Shown: piece after piece, positions 6,109 through 11,057 of the stretch
How the letters are laid out: each line of letters starts with the position of its first letter
Position numbering within the stretch: the stretch's first letter is position 1
Assembly (NCBI GenBank): GCA_030628225.1
Contig: DAOVRJ010000060.1
Span: forward strand, 1 to 11,057
From: Candidatus Zixiibacteriota bacterium
Lineage (GTDB): Bacteria > SM23-81
Direction of reading: 5' to 3'
DNA length: 11,057 nt
Notes under the pieces: model-generated
Databases searched by the model: none
The model's input: the letters and a program-made list of their open reading frames with translations, nothing else
What the model was told of the DNA's origin: nothing
Position numbers and translations under genes: made by a program

Positions 6109-6867
6109 TCATAACCGTTTGTAGACCCGTTTTGGAATCACATACTGCCGCCTGTTCAGGACCACGCCCAAAAAGTTAGCCTGGGCATTGTTCAGGGTAT
6201 CCTGGGCCTTTCGAATCACCTCCCAACGGGTCTTCCCTGCCTGAACCACCAGGACGACACCATCTATCAGACGACTGAGAATCGCGGCGTCGGCATAGGC
6301 AAGCACGGGGGAGGAATCAAACAAGATATAGGAATAACTTCGTTCCCATTCGGTCAGGGCCTCTTTGAGACGGGAGGAGCCCAACAGATGCGGGGGGTCC
6401 TCGGTTGGTTGTCCCGATGTGATCACAAAAAGGCCTGGGAAATTAGTTTCCTTAACCACCTCCTTCCCCGAGACCTTCCCCTCCAACAGCTCAACAATCC
6501 CATTCTTCCGTTCCAAACTAAAGAGATCGTGGAGCACCGGGCTTCGCAAATTTGCATCCACCAGCAACACTTTCTCCTGCCCGCTCTGGACAAGAGAACG
6601 GGCAAATTGAGAACAGACAGAGGAAGTCCCCTCACTATGAACAGAGCTAAGGATGAGGACAGATCTAACCTCGTGGTTGGAGTTCGCTGCTTTTATTATG
6701 TCGTGCATCTTTCGGTATTCCTCAGCGGCAGCCGAGGATAACGAGGAGTCACCCTCCCTCGGGCGTGATGGAGTTTCCTCGGCAGACGGCTGTGGCACCT
6801 CTTTTTTCAGAGCAGTGCCTTCTTTTTCCCGCTCAGCTTTTTTCAAGGCCTCGTAAATTTTACTCAT
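6109..6867 (-). CDS. CpsD/CapB-family BY-kinase-like protein with degenerate P-loop
   Basis: The 252-residue protein has the architecture of a stand-alone bacterial tyrosine kinase partner of a Wzz-type co-polymerase (CpsD/CapB, TyrKin of XrtA loci). Seen: a charged N-terminal start MSKIYEALKKAEREKEG shared with XrtA-type members; a variable linker (18-48); the Walker A region SSVHSEGTSSV (74-84); Walker A' VLLVDANLRSP (100-110, Asp104); Walker B ILFDSSPV (181-188, Asp184); and DGVVLVVQAGKT (202-213). In Walker A the invariant Lys is Thr81 and a Gly is Ser78, so normal ATP binding is doubtful. The C-terminus has only two tyrosines near its end (Tyr242, Tyr249) rather than a dense Tyr cluster. 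It may be a pseudokinase that regulates polymerisation through Wzz. ATG 6867 was chosen because it gives the family start, overlaps the ATPase stop as ATGAGTAA, and has AAGGAG 7 nt upstream; the 56-codon upstream extension is coding sequence of the ATPase gene in another frame. Confidence 0.9.
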   Translation of the reverse strand: MSKIYEALKKAEREKEGTALKKEVPQPSAEETPSRPREGDSSLSSAAAEEYRKMHDIIKAANSNHEVRSVLILSSVHSEGTSSVCSQFARSLVQSGQEKVLLVDANLRSPVLHDLFSLERKNGIVELLEGKVSGKEVVKETNFPGLFVITSGQPTEDPPHLLGSSRLKEALTEWERSYSYILFDSSPVLAYADAAILSRLIDGVVLVVQAGKTRWEVIRKAQDTLNNAQANFLGVVLNRRQYVIPKRVYKRL

Positions 6868-8326
6868 CCCCCGACTCCTTAAGAGGAGGAAAATTAGGAA
6901 ACTGGTATGCCTCTCCAGCAAGCTCGCCACGTTCATCTTCCTCGATCTCACTGACGGTCCGAAGATAGGCATAACGAAATGTACCAGACTCCAGATACCG
7001 TTTTGCAGTCCGTAGGGCAAGATCTCTATTTTCATAGTCGCCCACCAGCACTCGGTACCAGTGGCCCAAATCGGGCAGTTGAACGGATGCGATGAAGATC
7101 GGCTCGAATCCTTTCCGCCTCAGGTTGTCCACCAGCTGTTCCGCCCTAGCCGGCTCCCGAAACGATGCTACGTGCACCGAGAAAAAAGTATGCCCATCAT
7201 CCTCAATCACATCTCCATCTAACTTCTCTGGGGACGATTTGAAAATCCCCGTAACAGGGCTTGTTTCTTCCCCAGCCTGGACATGGGCGTGACGTAACTC
7301 CGGCATTGCCAGCACTCCCCAGTTCGCAGAGCCGGAAGCAAAGTTGCCCTCAGGCCCACTCACTAACGGGGGCATGCTGAAAAGCACTACCCCCAGCAAA
7401 AAACAAGACGTCACGGCCAGAGGTCGTAAAACACGGCGCCACCATGGAAAACGCTTTTCTCGTTTTGCCCCAACACCTCCCGCTGGAGAATCAGGCTCTG
7501 AGAAATCAGAGGAAACAACTCCCAGGGCCTTCAGGTCGGTGATAGTTTCATCGATGATCAGAGCGCCAATTTCTCTTTTCCCATAGGTATAGCCCAAAAG
7601 CATGGCACTATCGCAAATCACGTTGATCAGGCGAGGAATTCCTGTGGACCAACGATACACTTTCTCCACGGCTATTGTGTCGAAGATAGAGCCCTGGGAA
7701 AGACCCGCCACCCTCAGTCTGTGCTGAACATACCGGGCGGTCTCCTGGCTGTTGAGAGGTCTAATTTGATATCGGGAGCTGATTCTCTGCCGCAGCTGTC
7801 GAAGCTGGGGCAGAGCCAGTTTTGTAGCCAACTCCGGCTGGCCAACCAAGATAATCTGGAGCAATTTTTCCCGGCCTGTTTCCAGGTTGGAGAGCATACG
7901 GATTTCCTCCAACAGGCCAAAGCTCAGATGCTGAGCCTCGTCCACAATAAGAACGGAGTTTGCCCCGGCGGCGAACTGCTGGAGGAGAAAATGGTGAAGG
8001 TCAAGCAAAAGCTCGGTCTTTGTCCTGGCCTTGCTTTTGATGCCAAAATCAGAGACCATCATCCTCAACAGGCCCTTTGCCGTAAGAGAAGTGCTGAAGA
8101 TAAAGGCTGTCTTGGTATTTGAATTCAACCTGTTCAGCAAAGCGTGAACCAATGTGGTTTTGCCGGTGCCCACCTCCCCGACGATGGCCACGAACCCCTT
8201 GCGTTCCTGAACCCCATATTGCAGATGAGCCAAAGCTTCCCGGTGGTGTTGGCTCATATAGAGAAATCTCGGATCCGGGGTCACGTTAAAGGGTTTCTCG
8301 ATCAGGCCATAGAATTTTTCATACAT
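6860..8326 (-). CDS. ExeA-type AAA+ ATPase with transmembrane segment and C-terminal SPOR domain
   Basis: The 488-residue protein starts MYEKFYGLIEKPF, as in XrtA-associated and ExeA/MshM-type ATPases. Seen: Walker A GEVGTGKTT (50-58); Walker B VLIVDEAQ (125-132); GQPEL (162-166); an arginine-finger-like RQRISSRY (179-186); WSTGIPRLINVICD (226-239); a basic stretch then one hydrophobic segment (about 303-318); a low-complexity linker; and a SPOR-like domain (about 378-456) with FFSVHVASFREPARAEQL and WYRVLVGDY. SPOR domains bind denuded peptidoglycan, so the protein probably has its ATPase in the cytoplasm and its SPOR domain in the periplasm. The order resembles DamX. A likely role is energising or positioning the polysaccharide export machine at the cell wall. 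ATG 8326 has GAGG 8 nt upstream and lies 17 nt after the Wzz stop; the 15 residues upstream would overlap Wzz and do not match the family. Confidence 0.9.
   Translation of the reverse strand: MYEKFYGLIEKPFNVTPDPRFLYMSQHHREALAHLQYGVQERKGFVAIVGEVGTGKTTLVHALLNRLNSNTKTAFIFSTSLTAKGLLRMMVSDFGIKSKARTKTELLLDLHHFLLQQFAAGANSVLIVDEAQHLSFGLLEEIRMLSNLETGREKLLQIILVGQPELATKLALPQLRQLRQRISSRYQIRPLNSQETARYVQHRLRVAGLSQGSIFDTIAVEKVYRWSTGIPRLINVICDSAMLLGYTYGKREIGALIIDETITDLKALGVVSSDFSEPDSPAGGVGAKREKRFPWWRRVLRPLAVTSCFLLGVVLFSMPPLVSGPEGNFASGSANWGVLAMPELRHAHVQAGEETSPVTGIFKSSPEKLDGDVIEDDGHTFFSVHVASFREPARAEQLVDNLRRKGFEPIFIASVQLPDLGHWYRVLVGDYENRDLALRTAKRYLESGTFRYAYLRTVSEIEEDERGELAGEAYQFPNFPPLKESGDE
6875..6880 (-). promoter_or_regulatory. 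Ribosome binding site deciding the CpsD-like start
   Basis: The minus strand reads AAGGAG here, 7 nt before ATG 6867. It lies inside the 3' end of the ATPase gene and supports the short start (MSKIYEAL) over a start 168 nt upstream. Confidence 0.75.
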
Positions 8327-8334
8327 CTTAGCAG

Positions 8335-8338
8335 CCTC
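8335..8338 (-). promoter_or_regulatory. Ribosome binding site deciding the ATPase start
   Basis: GAGG on the minus strand, 8 nt before ATG 8326, lies in the 17-nt gap after the Wzz stop. It supports the MYEKFYGL start over the ATG at 8371, which lies inside the Wzz gene. Confidence 0.6.
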
Positions 8339-8343
8339 GAAAC

Positions 8344-9792
8344 TTAAAACCGTTTCATCTCGGGGATACAAGCCAAAACGGGAAGATTGAGATAGTGTTC
8401 CACATCCTCGCTGGTCTTCAGGGAGTGGTCCAAGTACTCAGTCACAAAAGCCAGCCCGAACCCGCCGATGAATCCGATGAGACACCCCACGAAGAGCAAC
8501 AGTCCCTTTTGGGGTCGAACGGGCTTGAGGGGCAGAGTAGCCGGGCTGATCACAGAGACATTGGCAATCCGTCGGTCACTGGCCTCGGAAACCTTGGCCT
8601 CCTCTCTCTTCAACACCAGCATGGTATAGACCCCTTTATGATTCTCGATGGCTCTTTGCAGCCGATCGATGGTCAGCTCCTTCTCCGGAAAAGTCTTCAC
8701 CTCCGTATACAACATGCTGACGGTAGAACGCAACACACCCTCCTCAGCCTGCAAAACCGCCAGGGAGGATTCCTCCAGATCAATCACTTTCTCCACCTCT
8801 GCCTTCAGCTCGGCCTCGCCCATGGCGATTTCTTTTCTGAGGTTTAAAATCTCCCGATGCTCCTCGGTATATTTTGTGAGCAACTCGTTGAGCCGCATAC
8901 GAAGGTCTATGAGTCTATCATGAAGAGAAGATATGATCCTTTCCTCTCTAATCTCCACGGAAGGAACCAGGGGTTGACGTGGAGATGCCATGATGTCACG
9001 TATTATTACCAACTTAGCCTCTGTGCTGATGATATCTTTGCGGACTTTTGTCAAGGATGTCTCGAACTCGTTGAGCTTCTGCAGAAGTATCATCTCCTGT
9101 GTTTCATAGGACAACAAAGCTTCTTGCTCCCGGTAATCCTTCAGTGCCGACTCCAGTTGGTCCAAGTTACGCCTGGCAATCTCGATCTGCTCATCAAAGA
9201 AATCAACGGCCCCGCTGGCCCGGTAGATTTTGGCTCGATATTCGATGTACATCTCGGCCACGGCGTTGGCAACATCCATTGCTCTCTTGGGATCGGGGGA
9301 GCTATACCGGATCTGGATGATATCGGACTTCTTCACGGGCTCGGCGACGATGTCCTTTTGGAGCGCCAAGATTCTGCTTTCACGGCTTTGCTCCGAATCT
9401 TTGCCTTCTCCCTCAGTAGCAGTAACATCTTCCGTTGAAGTGGCCTGTGGAGAAGAAATATCCTGGGCCGCAACCTCCAAATCCAGCTTTTCTATGGCCG
9501 CTTCAACAACCGTCCGACTTTTGATCAGCTCAATTTCGGAGTTGATCTCCTCCTCCAGCTCAAATCTCCTCATCAACGGATACCAGGGTGCTACCCTGAG
9601 CACCGCCTCGCTCACCTCCCTGTTGAGCATAACCTTGGTGGAGCTTTCGTAGATGGGCGTGCTAAGGAACACCCCAATAGTGACCGTGGCCACTGTGATG
9701 AGAAAGATGGCGATGATCATCTTCTGTCGTTTGAAGATGACAAACAGCACATCTCTCATGGAAACGATCCTACCTGGGGACTGATCAGTCAT
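8344..9792 (-). CDS. Wzz/GumC-family polysaccharide co-polymerase (chain-length determinant)
   Basis: The 482-residue inner-membrane protein has the two-transmembrane layout of polysaccharide co-polymerases. Seen: a short cytoplasmic N-terminus; TM1 at about 25-44; the Wzz N-terminal beta segment PIYESSTKVML (46-56); an acidic Ser/Thr-rich insert (about 110-138); a long periplasmic coiled-coil region (about 200-350); the proline-rich PLKPVRPQ (421-428) just before TM2 (about 430-451); and a short cytoplasmic tail DHSLKTSEDVEHYLNLPVLACIP (455-477) of the type that meets a CpsD kinase. No kinase domain is fused, consistent with the separate CpsD-like gene two genes on. It would set chain length and connect polymerisation to the Wza channel. 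The start has AGGAGAG (9800-9806) 7 nt upstream and lies 23 nt after the Wza stop. Confidence 0.95.
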   Translation of the reverse strand: MTDQSPGRIVSMRDVLFVIFKRQKMIIAIFLITVATVTIGVFLSTPIYESSTKVMLNREVSEAVLRVAPWYPLMRRFELEEEINSEIELIKSRTVVEAAIEKLDLEVAAQDISSPQATSTEDVTATEGEGKDSEQSRESRILALQKDIVAEPVKKSDIIQIRYSSPDPKRAMDVANAVAEMYIEYRAKIYRASGAVDFFDEQIEIARRNLDQLESALKDYREQEALLSYETQEMILLQKLNEFETSLTKVRKDIISTEAKLVIIRDIMASPRQPLVPSVEIREERIISSLHDRLIDLRMRLNELLTKYTEEHREILNLRKEIAMGEAELKAEVEKVIDLEESSLAVLQAEEGVLRSTVSMLYTEVKTFPEKELTIDRLQRAIENHKGVYTMLVLKREEAKVSEASDRRIANVSVISPATLPLKPVRPQKGLLLFVGCLIGFIGGFGLAFVTEYLDHSLKTSEDVEHYLNLPVLACIPEMKRF

Positions 9793-9815
9793 GGGTTAGC
9801 TCTCCTGAAAAATCA

Positions 9816-10628
9816 TCAATGCCGCCACGCACGATCCGGATGCGCAACATCCCATCCTTTTAGATAAAAGTCCATGGGCAGCATCATCTTGGTAAATAAT
9901 TGATCCATAAATTCATTAAGCTGAGCGATAAAAGTGGCCGGTACGTAAACGATCTCGTTGCCCTGCAAGAAAGGATCATTCTCCCTCCCCCTACCACCCA
10001 CGGCCCGGGTCAGATTCAGTCTGCTGGCCACTGGTACTCCATAGATATCCTTGTTGATAATGATAACGCTGCTGAGTTTGGCGGTTGGCTTAAACCCCTG
10101 CGCCATGGCGATAGCGCCCAGAACAGTCGTTCCATTGGGATTCAGCGGATACCCCCCGGGCTTGTTCACCTCCCCCAAAATGTAGACTACCTGTTCCCCA
10201 ATTTCGCGGACGATAACCGTGACATCGGGCTCTCTGATGATCTCGGAGTACTTTTCGGTAATTAGCTCATCCAACTGGGCGGGGGTCATGCCTACCACCA
10301 GAACATCGCCCAGACGGGGAAGGGTAACCCGGCCATCGGGTCTGATGGTCAAGGTTTCGTCGAAAGTCGGATTGTAGAAAAACTTCGCCTCGATGATATC
10401 CCCGTATCCAAACCGGTATTCCGGCATAGAATCTGGCTCCCCGGCAAATCCGGTGGTTAATGCTCCTGCGGGGGATACTGTCTCCGGGACAGGAGCACGC
10501 CCACGCAACCGCACACAGGATAGGCAACCAAGGGACAGGGCCAACAGCCAGATGATGGTGAATCTTGCCACTCTGCCGATCACGCGCCGTTCCCTCCTTA
10601 TAAAATCCGTGAGTTGGTTTTCACGCAT
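9816..10628 (-). CDS. Wza-family polysaccharide export protein (Poly_export + SLBB)
   Basis: The 270-residue protein matches the outer-membrane polysaccharide export family. Seen: a hydrophobic signal-like segment (about 21-38) with Cys35 and Cys38; the Poly_export domain starting YRFGYGDIIEAKFF (71-84) with IRPDGRVTLPRLGDV (95-109); an SLBB domain VVYILGEVNKPGGYPL (147-162) through TTVLGAIAMAQGF (167-179); a NEIVYVP ending (224-230); and an amphipathic C-terminal stretch (231-257) that could be the membrane-crossing helix of the octameric channel. It is shorter than E. coli Wza. Neither Cys has a canonical lipobox (LSLGC, CLSC), so lipidation is uncertain. ATG 10628 overlaps the upstream epimerase stop (ATGCGTGA); its own ribosome site is weak, suggesting translational coupling. 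The longer frame from 10700 would overlap the epimerase and precede the signal with unrelated residues. Confidence 0.92.
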   Translation of the reverse strand: MRENQLTDFIRRERRVIGRVARFTIIWLLALSLGCLSCVRLRGRAPVPETVSPAGALTTGFAGEPDSMPEYRFGYGDIIEAKFFYNPTFDETLTIRPDGRVTLPRLGDVLVVGMTPAQLDELITEKYSEIIREPDVTVIVREIGEQVVYILGEVNKPGGYPLNPNGTTVLGAIAMAQGFKPTAKLSSVIIINKDIYGVPVASRLNLTRAVGGRGRENDPFLQGNEIVYVPATFIAQLNEFMDQLFTKMMLPMDFYLKGWDVAHPDRAWRH

Positions 10629-11057
10629 TCTGCCGTCTTTGAAACCACTGAACGAACAGCGGAATGCCCTTCTCAATGGGCACCTTGGGACTGAACCCAA
10701 GCAGCCGGTGAGCCTTCTCGATGCGGGCGCAGGTTCTCTTCACATCCCCTGGCTGCTCGGCAAGATTTTTAATATGCGCCTGACGAGAGAGACTTTCCTC
10801 GATAAGGGTAATCATCCGGTGCAGGAACACAGGCTGAGAGCCACCTAAGTTGATGATCTCAAAACCAAAATCAGACTCCAGAGCAGCTACCAGACCATCG
10901 ATAATGTCGTCGATATAAGTGTAATCGCGCTCGGAGCTGCCGTCTCCAAAAACAGGCAGTTCCTCTTCTTTCCAGATCAAGCGGGTAAACTTGTGGATGG
11001 CCATCTCCGGCCTTTGGCGAGGACCATAGACCGTGAACAGCCGCAAACATGCCACCG
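10621..11057 (-). CDS. NDP-sugar epimerase, C-terminal part (partial, N-terminus beyond right edge)
   Basis: The last 145 codons of an extended-SDR NDP-sugar epimerase are present; the frame is open through the right edge, so the true start and the Rossmann and YxxxK motifs lie outside. Seen: RLFTVYGPRQRPEMAI, FGDGSSERDYTYIDDI and INLGGSQPV, typical of the C-terminal substrate-binding half of UDP-glucuronate or UDP-galactose 4-epimerase-like enzymes in polysaccharide loci. The segment PGDVKRTCARIEKAHRLLGFSP, split here only by naming its key residues (Asp-Val before the Lys/Ala-rich helix, then LLGFSPKV), is the usual end of this family. A UDP-glucuronate 4-epimerase is the best guess from RQRP. 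Its TGA overlaps the Wza ATG by 8 nt, so it is the first visible gene of the operon. Confidence 0.9.
   Translation of the reverse strand, partial: VACLRLFTVYGPRQRPEMAIHKFTRLIWKEEELPVFGDGSSERDYTYIDDIIDGLVAALESDFGFEIINLGGSQPVFLHRMITLIEESLSRQAHIKNLAEQPGDVKRTCARIEKAHRLLGFSPKVPIEKGIPLFVQWFQRRQNA

Noticed and set aside
6868-7035. 56-codon in-frame extension before the CpsD-like start
   Set aside because: It lies inside the SPOR-domain coding sequence of the ATPase; AAGGAG precedes ATG 6867 and the family start MSKIYEAL fits there.
8857-9438. 193-codon plus-strand open frame opposite the Wzz gene
   Set aside because: It mirrors the coiled-coil coding sequence of Wzz and has no domain or ribosome site that I recognise.
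1-11057. CRISPR arrays, insertion sequences, tRNA or rRNA genes
   Set aside because: No regularly spaced direct repeats, transposase motifs or RNA gene signatures were visible; the window is almost fully occupied by polysaccharide genes.

Overview
The window is a dense exopolysaccharide or capsule biosynthesis locus in which every credible gene lies on the minus strand, so transcription runs from right to left. An outer-membrane export protein (Wza-like) and a two-transmembrane-segment chain-length protein (Wzz/GumC-like) point to a Gram-negative, diderm bacterium. The separate ExeA-type ATPase and short CpsD-like protein resemble the sets found in XrtA-associated or delta-proteobacterial/Nitrospirota-like exopolysaccharide loci. 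No exosortase or PEP-CTERM gene is visible, and I cannot name the organism.

Reading in the direction of transcription: (1) the 3' end of an NDP-sugar epimerase, 10621-11057, cut by the right edge; (2) a Wza-family export protein, 9816-10628; (3) a Wzz-family co-polymerase, 8344-9792; (4) an AAA+ ATPase with a membrane segment and a C-terminal SPOR domain, 6860-8326; (5) a CpsD/BY-kinase-like P-loop protein with a degenerate Walker A, 6109-6867; (6) a sugar-1-phosphate nucleotidyltransferase, 5340-6089; (7) a GHMP sugar kinase, 4366-5343; (8) a 540-residue fusion of MshEN (GspE N-terminal type) repeats to a phosphoheptose-isomerase-like SIS domain, 2735-4357; (9) a GT4 glycosyltransferase, 1643-2731. 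Genes 1 to 9 overlap by 4-8 nt or lie 3-23 nt apart and look like one translationally coupled operon. A perfect hairpin 23 nt past the glycosyltransferase stop and a 298-nt gene-free stretch follow. Then come (10) an undecaprenyl-phosphate sugar-1-phosphate transferase, 727-1344, and (11) the 5' part of another NDP-sugar epimerase, 1-631, cut by the left edge.

The products fit one process. SIS isomerase + GHMP kinase + nucleotidyltransferase match three of the four steps of GDP-D-glycero-D-manno-heptose synthesis (GmhA, HddA, HddC); the GmhB phosphatase is not in the window. The epimerases would supply other NDP-sugars. The sugar-P transferase would start the lipid-linked repeat unit and the GT4 enzyme would extend it. 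Wzz, CpsD-like, ATPase/SPOR and Wza proteins would control chain length and export. No flippase or polymerase (Wzx/Wzy) is visible here.

The most unusual item is gene 8. MshEN is a known c-di-GMP-binding module of secretion and pilus ATPases. Here it is joined in one reading frame to an enzyme of sugar-precursor synthesis, suggesting direct second-messenger control of substrate supply for the polysaccharide. That function is inference; the fusion itself is seen directly in the sequence.
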